A stretch of DNA of 64,000 nucleotides, from positions 4,464,001 through 4,528,000 of the forward strand of contig NZ_CP134062.1 in NCBI RefSeq assembly GCF_031583025.1. Direction: 5' to 3'. This DNA comes from Mycobacterium sp. Z3061 (lineage in GTDB: Bacteria; Actinomycetota; Actinomycetes; Mycobacteriales; Mycobacteriaceae). The stretch's first letter is position 1; each line of letters opens with the position of its first letter. Made by a program: the position numbers and the translations under genes. The notes below the pieces were generated by a model. That model was not told the DNA's origin. It was given only the letters and a program-made list of their open reading frames with translations, and did not search any database. This document shows positions 54,569-63,146 of the stretch, piece by piece.

Positions 54569-55863
54569 GAACCGGCACCCTGCGGAACCATCAGGCCCTG
54601 CAGACCCAGGCTCGGGTCGACGACGGTCGGGGCCTGAGCGGGTGCGGGCTGTTCGGCCGGCAGCGGCTCGGGTGGCGTCGGGGCCTGATAATCCGGGCGC
54701 AGCCGGTCGTCGCTGTAGGTGATCTCGCTGGGGCGGGCCTGCGGCCCGACGAACGGGTTGAGCCCCGCCGGGACGTAGTTGTAGATGCGGTTCTTGATGA
54801 TCGGCTCGACGTACTGCAGGCAGAGTTTCGACACCCGGTCCAGGCCCCGACGGGACGCGGCTTCGATTGAGCTGCAGATCCATTGGGGGATGTCGGCGAA
54901 GTTGTTCAGCGCGATGATGCCGGTCATCGCGCCCTGCGCCGGCTGATAGATGTTGGTGAAGTTCTGGAACACCGTGGGAACCACGTGCAGGATCTGCTTG
55001 ATATCGGCCCGGCTGTCGTTCAGGGCGGTGGTGATCGAACTGAATCGGTCGAAGGTGACGCCAATCGACTCCCGGTTCTCCGCCAGAAAGCCGCGCAGGT
55101 CCGCCAGGGCCCCGTCGAGGCCCTGCACCGCATTGGCCACCTCATTGGGGGTGTTGGACAGCACCGTCGTGACACTGGCCAGGTTGCGGTTGAACGACGC
55201 CAACAGGTCGCTGCTGGAGTACAGGGCCGACACCAGTAGTTGCAGGTTGCGCACAGTGCTGAAGATGTCGTCGGCGTGATCGCCGAGAGCGGAGATCGCA
55301 GCGGAGAGTTTGATGATGGTGTCGCGAGCGGTATCGCCCTCACCCCGCAGGTTTTCTGCCGTCGAATTGACCAGCTCGCCAATCGAATTCACGCCGCCCG
55401 GACTGGTGGGCTGCAGGGCTTCGGTGAGCTTCTCCAACTGCTTGCGGAAGTCGTCCCACTCGACCGGTACCGCGGTCCGGTTCAGCGGGATCGACGCTCC
55501 GGCGGCGAGCTTGGGACCACCCGAGTAGGCCGGGACGAGCTGAATGGCTCGCGAGGTGACCAGCGACGGCGACAGGATTGCGGCACGGGCGTCGGCGGGA
55601 ATCGCGTACTGCTTGTCGACGGAGAAGACGACCTTGGTGCTGGCCGGCTGCGGTTCGATGCGGTCCACGGTACCGACACCGACGCCGAGGATGCGGATCT
55701 CGTCGCCGGCGAACAGACCGTTGGCGTTGACGAAATACGCGGAATAAGTGTTGGTTTCCACTTCTTTCCAAAGATTCCGGCCAACCAGAAACGAAGCGGC
55801 GACGAGGGTGACGGCCAGGCTGACCGCGGTCACCTTGCGGACGATGCCGCGATTGATGTTCAT
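54565..55863 (-). CDS. mceD: Mce family protein MceD
   Basis: A 432-residue Mce subunit. It has one N-terminal membrane helix, the MCE domain (NGLFAGDEIRILGVGVGTV, SPSLVTSRAIQLVPAY), a long helical middle and a proline-rich C-terminus (PPEPLPAEQPAPAQAP). It starts and ends in ATGA overlaps with mceC and mceE. It forms one of the six chains of the hetero-oligomeric lipid conduit. Confidence 0.94.
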   Translation of the reverse strand: MNINRGIVRKVTAVSLAVTLVAASFLVGRNLWKEVETNTYSAYFVNANGLFAGDEIRILGVGVGTVDRIEPQPASTKVVFSVDKQYAIPADARAAILSPSLVTSRAIQLVPAYSGGPKLAAGASIPLNRTAVPVEWDDFRKQLEKLTEALQPTSPGGVNSIGELVNSTAENLRGEGDTARDTIIKLSAAISALGDHADDIFSTVRNLQLLVSALYSSSDLLASFNRNLASVTTVLSNTPNEVANAVQGLDGALADLRGFLAENRESIGVTFDRFSSITTALNDSRADIKQILHVVPTVFQNFTNIYQPAQGAMTGIIALNNFADIPQWICSSIEAASRRGLDRVSKLCLQYVEPIIKNRIYNYVPAGLNPFVGPQARPSEITYSDDRLRPDYQAPTPPEPLPAEQPAPAQAPTVVDPSLGLQGLMVPQGAGS

Positions 55864-57023
55864 CGGCCCCCCGTTTCAGCGGGCTCAGGCGGCGGACCCG
55901 GCGCGGGTCCGGGTGAGGGTGGCTGCGACCACAGCGGCACCGGCGCGGCCTCCGGCGGGACGGGAGGGGTTCCCGTCGGCGGGTCGACCGACTCCGACGG
56001 CAGGCCCTGGTTGGGGTCCAGATAGCGGTCATACATCCGGGAGTCGAGAATGGGTCCGCTGAGCTGACCGGGAACCAGGTTCGCCACGTAGGCCTTGAAG
56101 AACGGCCCGGAGCCCAGCACCTCGCCGAAAGACATTGCGTACCTTTTGAATTTAGGCAATGTCCGCTGCAAGTCTTCCTTGCGGTTGTCGAGTATCTCCA
56201 ACACGCCGTTGAGCTTGTCGAGTGCCGGTTTGAGCTGAGTGCGGTTGTCGTCGACCAATCCGGAGATCTGATGCGACACCGCGGTGATGTTGTTCATCAG
56301 GGCGTCGATCGAATCGCGCTCCTGCAGCAGGGCCACCAGTAGGGCATTGGAATTCGAAACCAGCGTGGCGATCTGTTGGCTGCGCCGTCCGAGCACTCCG
56401 GACACGCTGTTGGCGTTGCTCAACAGGCTGCGCAGCTGGGCGTCGCGATTGTTCAGGGTGTCCGAGAATCGGGCGACGCCCTCGAGCGCAGGCCGCAGAT
56501 TCGGCGGTGTCTCTTTGAATGTATCGGCCAAAGTCGCTAGAGATGAGGACAATTGGGTGGTGTCGAGGCCGCTGATCTGGGTGGTGAGATCGCCCAGCGC
56601 ATCGGGTAGATCGTAGGGCGAAGTGGTTCGCTGCAGTGGAATGGTTTCCCGCAGCCGGCCTTCGCCACGCGGCGTCAGCTCCAGCATCTTGGAGCCCAGG
56701 ATCGTCTCCGTCTTGATCGCCGCTTCGGTCCGGTCACCCAGCTCGACGCTCTTGCGGACGGTGAAACCGACCCTGACTTTGGTGCCCTCCAACCGGACAT
56801 CGGAGACTCTGCCGACGCCCACACCGGAAACCCGGACCTGATTCCCGGGTTTGATGCCGCCGGCCTCGGAGAAGAACGCGGCGTAGTTGTCGTAGCCGTT
56901 GACGAACGGCAGTTTGTCGTACTGGAAGGCGACGATGACCGCGCATGTCACCAGCACGGTGCCCATCACTCCCAACAGGACCGAGCTGCGGCCCTTCCCC
57001 GGTGTGCGTTTGAAGCGGCTCAT
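55860..57023 (-). CDS. mceC: Mce family protein MceC
   Basis: A 387-residue Mce subunit with one N-terminal helix, the MCE domain (GGIKPGNQVRVSGVGVGRV, ETILGSKMLELTPRGEG), a coiled helical region and a proline-rich C-terminal tail. The ATG at 57023 overlaps the mceB stop; a start 12 bases upstream is less likely. Confidence 0.94.
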   Translation of the reverse strand: MSRFKRTPGKGRSSVLLGVMGTVLVTCAVIVAFQYDKLPFVNGYDNYAAFFSEAGGIKPGNQVRVSGVGVGRVSDVRLEGTKVRVGFTVRKSVELGDRTEAAIKTETILGSKMLELTPRGEGRLRETIPLQRTTSPYDLPDALGDLTTQISGLDTTQLSSSLATLADTFKETPPNLRPALEGVARFSDTLNNRDAQLRSLLSNANSVSGVLGRRSQQIATLVSNSNALLVALLQERDSIDALMNNITAVSHQISGLVDDNRTQLKPALDKLNGVLEILDNRKEDLQRTLPKFKRYAMSFGEVLGSGPFFKAYVANLVPGQLSGPILDSRMYDRYLDPNQGLPSESVDPPTGTPPVPPEAAPVPLWSQPPSPGPAPGPPPEPAETGGR

Positions 57024-58060
57024 TGCGGTGTGCACCGCCCGGAGGGCTGGTTCAGCAGCTTGACGTAGATCGGGTTGCCCCCCTTGCCGTTGAGCTTGAG
57101 CAACACTTCGCAGAAGTAGAAGCCGAAATAGTCGCCGTTGAGTCCCTGCCGGGACAGCACCTGATACACGTCGGGAAGGCTGTGCAGCAGGTTGTCCACG
57201 TATGGCCCGTCAGCGAGGATCTGGCCGGATGCGCGGTCGGTTTCGTGCACCACGTCCTTGATCGGCTGGCGTGCCTGCACGAGCAGGTCGGATATCGATC
57301 CGGCGGCGGCGTTGACATACGCCAGTCCCGTCGAGATGTCGTTCTTCCGTTGTGCCAGCCCGTCAACGAACTCGGACAGCTTGTCCAACCCGTCGGCGAA
57401 CTCGTGATCCCGGGTGGCGAAGGTGTGCAGCACGGTGTTCAGGTTGGTGATCAACTCGCTGATCAGTTGGCTGCGGCCGGCCAGCGTGGACGTCAGCGTC
57501 GCGGTCTGCGCCAGGACCGAGGACAGGGTGCCGCCCTGCCCCTGGAAGATACGCAGCAATTGGCCGGACAGCGCGTTGACCTGATCGGGATCCAGTGCGC
57601 GGAACAGGGGACGGAAGCCGCCGATCAGCACGTCGACGTCCAGGGCCGGCGCCGTCCGCGACAGCGGTATCGTCGCGCCGGGCGCCAACCGGTGCGGTGA
57701 GCCGGCGCCCTGTTCGAGCGCGAGATACCGGTCACCGATCAGGTTTTCGTACCGGACGACGGCGCGGGAGCCCTCGGTGAGTCGCACACTCCTGTCGATC
57801 GCGAAATCGATGCTGACCGTGCCGTCGCGGTGCAGATTGATGTCGCCGACCTTGCCGACCTCCGCTCCGGCGATGCGGACGAAGTTGCCGGATTTCAGCC
57901 CGGAGATGTTGGTGAACACCGCGTGGTATCCGGTGCGGTCCTCGAATCGGAGCTGCCCGAACACCGCGATCAGCGTAAAAGTGAACACCAGGCAGACGAC
58001 GGTGAAGAGCGCGACCCTGGCCCAAATTTTGAAGGTGCTCGGCCTTCCTTCTGGACTCAT
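57020..58060 (-). CDS. mceB: Mce family protein MceB
   Basis: A 346-residue Mce subunit. It has one N-terminal helix (VALFTVVCLVFTFTLIAVFG), the MCE domain (SGLKSGNFVRIAGAEVGKV, ENLIGDRYLALEQGAG) and the usual helical region ending in a cysteine-containing tail. The open frame extends to 58408, but the ATG at 58060 overlaps the mceA stop and starts the family homology. Confidence 0.94.
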   Translation of the reverse strand: MSPEGRPSTFKIWARVALFTVVCLVFTFTLIAVFGQLRFEDRTGYHAVFTNISGLKSGNFVRIAGAEVGKVGDINLHRDGTVSIDFAIDRSVRLTEGSRAVVRYENLIGDRYLALEQGAGSPHRLAPGATIPLSRTAPALDVDVLIGGFRPLFRALDPDQVNALSGQLLRIFQGQGGTLSSVLAQTATLTSTLAGRSQLISELITNLNTVLHTFATRDHEFADGLDKLSEFVDGLAQRKNDISTGLAYVNAAAGSISDLLVQARQPIKDVVHETDRASGQILADGPYVDNLLHSLPDVYQVLSRQGLNGDYFGFYFCEVLLKLNGKGGNPIYVKLLNQPSGRCTPQ

Positions 58061-59325
58061 GGTGGCGGTTGTCCTCCACGGTAGAAGTAACGCGGCGGCT
58101 CGGGCGGGTTCTTGGTGGTCGGGAAGTAGTTGGACCACCAGGGATTTCCGACGGCCAGGTTGGTGCGGATCTCGTTGGGCGCGGCACCCCATCCGGTGTC
58201 GGTGACCAGCGCACGCACCGGGTAGTTGGCGCTCGGGTCGGGCAGCGAGCCACACCCGGGCTTTCCACCGGGACCTCCGGTGGCATTCACCTTCGGCAGG
58301 TGTTTGGGGTAACGGTACGGGTCGTCGCCGAACAGCAGGCCGGCGTCCATGATGAACGAGTAACCGTTGCCGCCCAACGTGTGTCGGCCGCCGTGCTCCA
58401 CGTACCACTGCGCGCCCTGGAAGAGGCAGGTGTAGGTCGGCGAGTACATGTCCAGCAGCCTGGTGGTGGGGTCGAGCAGGTTGATCGCCTGCACGATGTT
58501 GCCTTCGTTGCGGCCGATGACCCCGATGCCGGTCTGGCTGAAGCCGATCGCCGACATCAGCAGCGCGTCCAGTGACTGCTGGTTCTCGGTGATGGTGACG
58601 CTGGTGGTGGACGCCGAGTCCAGGATCGACAGAATGTCTTGCGCTGCAGCCGAATACACCGCAGTGGTCTTACCGAACAGTTTCCAGTCCTTGTGGATGG
58701 TCTCCAGCCGGGGATTGACGGCCAACAGGAGGTTGTTGGAATCGGTGATGGCCTGGCCGATCCGATCCCCCTTGCCGCGCACCGACTGAGCGAAGGCCGA
58801 CAGGATCGCGTTCAACTTGGCGGGGTCGATGGCCTGAACCAGTGACTGCAGATTCTCGAAGACCGTGTTGACCTCGACGGTCACATTGCGGGAGTGCAAC
58901 ACCGCGCCGGGTTTCAGGGCTACCGGACTGGGGTGTTCGGGCACGATCAGGTCGACGTACTTGGACCCGAATGCGGTGGTCGACCTGATCTCGGCCTCGA
59001 CGTTGCTCGGCAAGAACTTGAACGCGTCAGGCTGCATCTTCAGTTGCAGCTGAGCGGCTTTCACGTCGGTACCGATCGAGGCGACCTGCCCGACCTGCAC
59101 GCCGCGCAACTTGACCTTGGCGCCCTGCTCCATCACCAGCCCCGCCCGGTCCGAGACCAGGGTGAGCGGGATCGTCTGCTGGAACTTGCCCGAGAACGCG
59201 CCGGTGGTGAAGGCGATGAGGCCCGCGACGACGATGAACAGGATCGGCGCGTACCAGATCGGATCGATCTTGGCTGATCGGACCCGGTTGGGGCGGAACG
59301 CGCCGCTGGGGTATTGGTTGCTCAC
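58057..59325 (-). CDS. mceA: Mce family protein MceA
   Basis: A 422-residue Mce subunit with a membrane helix (PILFIVVAGLIAFTTGAF) and the MCE domain (AGLVMEQGAKVKLRGVQVG, TTAFGSKYVDLIVPEHP). A long helical region and a C-terminus of about 110 residues with two cysteines follow. The start is a GTG (VSNQYPSGAF) placed 11 bases after the yrbEB stop; the longer open frame to 59544 overlaps yrbEB and is rejected. Confidence 0.93.
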   Translation of the reverse strand: MSNQYPSGAFRPNRVRSAKIDPIWYAPILFIVVAGLIAFTTGAFSGKFQQTIPLTLVSDRAGLVMEQGAKVKLRGVQVGQVASIGTDVKAAQLQLKMQPDAFKFLPSNVEAEIRSTTAFGSKYVDLIVPEHPSPVALKPGAVLHSRNVTVEVNTVFENLQSLVQAIDPAKLNAILSAFAQSVRGKGDRIGQAITDSNNLLLAVNPRLETIHKDWKLFGKTTAVYSAAAQDILSILDSASTTSVTITENQQSLDALLMSAIGFSQTGIGVIGRNEGNIVQAINLLDPTTRLLDMYSPTYTCLFQGAQWYVEHGGRHTLGGNGYSFIMDAGLLFGDDPYRYPKHLPKVNATGGPGGKPGCGSLPDPSANYPVRALVTDTGWGAAPNEIRTNLAVGNPWWSNYFPTTKNPPEPPRYFYRGGQPPP

Positions 59326-59336
59326 TCTCGAAGAAC

Positions 59337-60257
59337 CTAACCCGACAGGTTGAAATTGCCGTGCTGCCCGTAGACGGACAGCGAAATCATCAGGCAGACA
59401 AAGGCAGTGACGATCATCGATGACCGCACCGAGCGACCGACGGCCTCTCCCACCCCGGCCGGACCGCCGGAAGCGGTGAAACCGTAGTAGGTGTGCACGA
59501 CCATCACACCGGTCGCCATCGTCAGCGCCGACAGGAACGACCACAACAGGTCGTTGGGGTGCAGGAAGGTGCCGAAGTAGTGCTCATACACGCCACGCGA
59601 CTGGCCGTACACCGAGATCGTCAGAAACTTCGCCGCGATGAACGACATCAGCACGGCGACGGCATACAAGGGAATAACCACCAGCACACCGGCGATGATG
59701 CGCGTGGATGCCAGGTAGGTGATGGCCCGGATACCCATCACTTCGAGGGCGTCGATCTCCTCATTGATGCGCATGGCGCCCAGTTGAGCCGTCGCACCCG
59801 CACCGATGGTCGCCGCCAGGGCCAGACCCGCCGTGCAGGGCGCGATCATCCGCACATTGAGGAACGCGGACAGGAAGCCCGTCATCGCTTCGACGCCGAT
59901 ATTGGACAACGTGTCGTAGCCCTGAACGGCGACCAGGGCACCGGTGGTCAGCGTGAGGAAACCGATGATGCCGACGGTGCCACCGATCACCGCCAATGCG
60001 CCTGTGCCCATGCCCATTTCGGCGATCAGGCGGAGTAGTTCGCCAGGGTAGCGGCGCACCGCTTCGCCGATATTCGCCAGTGCCCGCCCGTAGAACGCGG
60101 TCTGCTCACCCAGTTGTCGGGTGGCGGCGGTCAGGCGGGGCCCCAGCGTAGACAGCCACGACGGCTCATCGACGACGGCTTCCTTGCGTTGCGCCGTTCG
60201 CCCTGGCTCAGCGGGCGGCGATATCCCGTGGCGCGCGGCGGGCGCATCCACGCTCAT
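59337..60257 (-). CDS. yrbEB: YrbE-type ABC permease, second subunit
   Basis: A 306-residue MlaE/YrbE-family membrane protein with five or six helices. It carries the characteristic EQ-loop-like motif NEEIDALEVMGIRAITYLAS and the C-terminal GFTASGGPAGVGEAVGR. With the other YrbE it forms the inner-membrane permease of the Mce lipid importer and works with the MceG-type ATPase encoded elsewhere. It overlaps the upstream yrbEA by four bases. Confidence 0.94.
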   Translation of the reverse strand: MSVDAPAARHGISPPAEPGRTAQRKEAVVDEPSWLSTLGPRLTAATRQLGEQTAFYGRALANIGEAVRRYPGELLRLIAEMGMGTGALAVIGGTVGIIGFLTLTTGALVAVQGYDTLSNIGVEAMTGFLSAFLNVRMIAPCTAGLALAATIGAGATAQLGAMRINEEIDALEVMGIRAITYLASTRIIAGVLVVIPLYAVAVLMSFIAAKFLTISVYGQSRGVYEHYFGTFLHPNDLLWSFLSALTMATGVMVVHTYYGFTASGGPAGVGEAVGRSVRSSMIVTAFVCLMISLSVYGQHGNFNLSG

Positions 60258-61033
60258 TTCGCGGTCACCTTCACACCGAGCGCGGTGGTCAAGATGTTGA
60301 TGAAGAACAACGCCATGAACGAGAACACCACAGTTTCGTTAACCGCGCTGCCTACACCGGCCGGGCCGCCCCCGACCGAGAGGCCTTTGTAGCAGGCGAT
60401 CAGGCCCGCGGAGATTCCGAACAACGTCGCCTTGATCAGCGAGATCACCACCTGCGGCAGCCCCGTCAGCAGGGTCATCCCGGCCACGAACGCACCGGGT
60501 GTGACGTGCTGGACGTAGACCACGAAGATGTAGCTGCCGACCAGTCCGGTGACCGCGACCACCGAGTAGAGCAGCACCGCGACGAAGGTGGCGGCGATAA
60601 GACGCGGAACCACCAGCGCTTGGATCGGGTTGATCCCGATCACCTTCATGGCGTCGATCTCCTCGCGGATGGTGCGCGCGCCCAGGTCAGCGCACATCGC
60701 GGTGGAGCCGGCCCCCGAAACGACCATCGCCGTCACGACCGGACCGACCTGCGTCACCGACGCGAGTCCCGCGCCGGCGCCGGAAAGGTCGCCGGCGCCG
60801 ATCTCGACGAGCAGGATGTTGAGCACGAACACGATCAGCACCGTGTACGGAATCGACAACATGATGGTCGGGAAAATCGACACCCGGGCGACGAACCAGA
60901 TCTGCTCGAGAATCTCGCGCCAATTCCAGGAGCGCCGGACCAGGACGACAAAAGTCTCGGCGCAGAACTTGAAGAACTCGCCGAGCGCATTCATAGGCTT
61001 GGCGATGGTCGATGCGGTCGTCACGGTCTGCAC
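60254..61033 (-). CDS. yrbEA: YrbE-type ABC permease, first subunit
   Basis: A 259-residue MlaE/YrbE permease and the first gene of the mce operon. Motifs include IREEIDAMKVIGINPIQALV and GLSVGGGPAGVGSAVNE. Two GTG codons (61033 and 61024) are possible; a GGGGGGG run just upstream can serve either. The operon promoter must lie within 61034-61271, a gene-free stretch of 238 bases after the cysteine desulfurase gene. Confidence 0.94.
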   Translation of the reverse strand: MQTVTTASTIAKPMNALGEFFKFCAETFVVLVRRSWNWREILEQIWFVARVSIFPTIMLSIPYTVLIVFVLNILLVEIGAGDLSGAGAGLASVTQVGPVVTAMVVSGAGSTAMCADLGARTIREEIDAMKVIGINPIQALVVPRLIAATFVAVLLYSVVAVTGLVGSYIFVVYVQHVTPGAFVAGMTLLTGLPQVVISLIKATLFGISAGLIACYKGLSVGGGPAGVGSAVNETVVFSFMALFFINILTTALGVKVTAK

Positions 61034-61271
61034 CCCCCCAGGTCAATCCGCAGTTGCAAAAGGCTCATCTCGGATCCATTACGCCGAGCAGCAGGGAAAA
61101 TCCGGTTTGTCTTGTAATCCCTTGGCCTGCAACAACTTAACAGCATCCGAGAGTGGAGCCACGTCGCGCCGCCTGAATGCAGATAGAATCACGACGCCAG
61201 CTTACGAGCAACCCGAAATGGATCCCAGCTTTGCAATCAGCGGGAAATCAACTGTGGAATGCGTGCGGGAT

Positions 61272-63146
61272 TCAGCCTACGGTCGTGCCGCCTTCGGCAA
61301 TACGGCGCACTGCGCGCAGAAATACATCGATCTCCTCATAGGTGTTGTAGAACGCGAATGAGGGACGCACGGTCGCCTCCAGACCATAGCGGCGCAGGAT
61401 CGGTTGTGCACAGTGATGTCCGGCACGTACCGCGATGCCTTCGGCGTTCAGGGCCTTGCCCACCTCGAGTGGCTCATGCCCGGCCAGCACGAACGACAAC
61501 ACACTCGCCTTCTCGTCCGCGGTACCCACCAGGCGCACACCCGGGATGTCGGCCAGTCGCGGCGTCGCATACTCGAGTAGGGCGTGCTCGTAGGCGGAGA
61601 TGCGTTCGATGCCCACCTTCTCGACGTAGCGCAGCGCCTCGCCCAGACCGACCGCGTCGGCGATGTTTCCGGTGCCTGCCTCGAACTTGTTGGGCAAACC
61701 CTGGTACAGCGAGCGTTCCAGCGTGACGTCGGCGATCATGTTGCCGCCGCCCTGCCACGGCGGCGTCTCGGCCAGCGCCTCCTCGCTCCCGTACAGCACC
61801 CCGATACCGGTCGGGCCGTAGATCTTGTGCCCGGAGAACACGAAGAAGTCCACCCCGAGCTCAGCGACGTCGATCGGCAGATGCGGAATCGACTGCGCGC
61901 CATCGATCAGCACCCGCGCGCCGTACCGGTGACCCAGCGCCACGATCTTCTCCACCGGCGTCACGGTGCCCAGGGCGTTCGAAACCTGAGTCGCGGCAAC
62001 GAGTTTGGTCTTCGGGCCGAGCAGGTCTTCGAATTCCGACAGCAGCAGGTTGCCGGCGTCGTCCACCGGCGCCACCTTGAGGACCGCGCCGGTCTGCTGC
62101 GAAACCAGTTGCCAGGGAACGATGTTGGCGTGGTGCTCCAGATGGGTGATGACGATCTCGTCGCCCGGCTTCAGGTGCTTGCCGCCCCAGGCATAGGCGA
62201 CCAGATTGATCGCCTCGGTGGTGCCGCGCACGAAGATGTTCTGCTCGGACTTCGGCGCACCGATGAACCGCCGTACCGTGTCGCGGGCTTCTTCGTAGGC
62301 GTCGGTGGCCCGCGCGGCCAGCTCGTGCGCGGCGCGGTGGATGTTGGAGTTCTCGTGAGTGTAGAAGTACGACAGCCGGTCGATGACCGCTTGCGGCTTC
62401 TGGGTGGTGGCGGCGTTGTCGAACCAGATCAGCGGCTTGCCGTTGACCGTCTCCCGCAGGATCGGGAAGTCGGCCCGCACCGCATTGACATCAAACACCT
62501 CGTGCTCGTCCGGCAACTGCGGCACCGGCTCGGAGACGGTGAGGAACTGATAGTTCGCCTCGTCGCCCACCGGCTCGGCGGCGGGCACATCGGACCAGCC
62601 CAGATCGGCGACCGACGGCGCCTCCCGCGGCCACCCCGGTGCCGAACCCCGCGGCGCGGGCGGGGCGGCGGGCGGCCCGCCGGCCAGCACCCCGGGGACG
62701 GTCGGCACGAGGCCCGAGGTCGGCACGGCGAAGACGCTGAGATCACTGGGCAGGAAGGGGTCCGCCACCGACGCGGCGGCTTGTGCCGCCGACGGTACGG
62801 CGGTGGTGTCCGGAACGTTCCCGCGGGGCGCAACCGGCACCGTCTCCGGCGGGAGGGGTTCCGGGCCGGGCGACGTCGGCGCCGGGAGATAGATGTTGGA
62901 GACGCCGATGAACGGAACGGGGTTCGGCAGCGCATCGGACGTCCCGAAAGCCGTCGCTCCCGCCGACGTGGCAGCTGTGGTATCCGGGACACTCCCGCGG
63001 GGAGCGACGGGCACCGACTGCGGCGGACTGTCCGGACCCGGCCGGATGCTGGCCGCGTACAGCTGGCTGGCCAGCGCCGCCAGCTCTGCGGCGCTGATCG
63101 GCAGGTCGCTTTCGGCGTCTACCGAGCGGTACTCACTTGTACTCAT
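61272..63146 (-). CDS. Cysteine desulfurase with long disordered N-terminus (encapsulin cargo)
   Basis: A 624-residue SufS-type enzyme. Residues 1 to about 215 are Pro/Ala-rich and disordered; residues 216-624 are the PLP fold. Catalytic residues are Lys441 (SGHKIYGPTG), which binds PLP, and Cys579 (RAGHHCAQPIL), which takes the persulfide sulfur from cysteine. Cysteine desulfurases of this type are the known cargo of family 2A encapsulins and are loaded through their N-terminal extension. That extension holds two near-identical copies of VPVAPRGSVPDTTA (residues 45-58 and 103-116) and a third weaker one (APPAPRGSAPGW). The ATG at 63146 overlaps the shell gene by 14 bases. Confidence 0.93.
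   Translation of the reverse strand: MSTSEYRSVDAESDLPISAAELAALASQLYAASIRPGPDSPPQSVPVAPRGSVPDTTAATSAGATAFGTSDALPNPVPFIGVSNIYLPAPTSPGPEPLPPETVPVAPRGNVPDTTAVPSAAQAAASVADPFLPSDLSVFAVPTSGLVPTVPGVLAGGPPAAPPAPRGSAPGWPREAPSVADLGWSDVPAAEPVGDEANYQFLTVSEPVPQLPDEHEVFDVNAVRADFPILRETVNGKPLIWFDNAATTQKPQAVIDRLSYFYTHENSNIHRAAHELAARATDAYEEARDTVRRFIGAPKSEQNIFVRGTTEAINLVAYAWGGKHLKPGDEIVITHLEHHANIVPWQLVSQQTGAVLKVAPVDDAGNLLLSEFEDLLGPKTKLVAATQVSNALGTVTPVEKIVALGHRYGARVLIDGAQSIPHLPIDVAELGVDFFVFSGHKIYGPTGIGVLYGSEEALAETPPWQGGGNMIADVTLERSLYQGLPNKFEAGTGNIADAVGLGEALRYVEKVGIERISAYEHALLEYATPRLADIPGVRLVGTADEKASVLSFVLAGHEPLEVGKALNAEGIAVRAGHHCAQPILRRYGLEATVRPSFAFYNTYEEIDVFLRAVRRIAEGGTTVG

Noticed and set aside
57020-58408. Extended MceB start
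   Set aside because: The extra 116 codons lie within mceA in another frame; the ATG at 58060 overlaps the mceA stop as in the other mce junctions.
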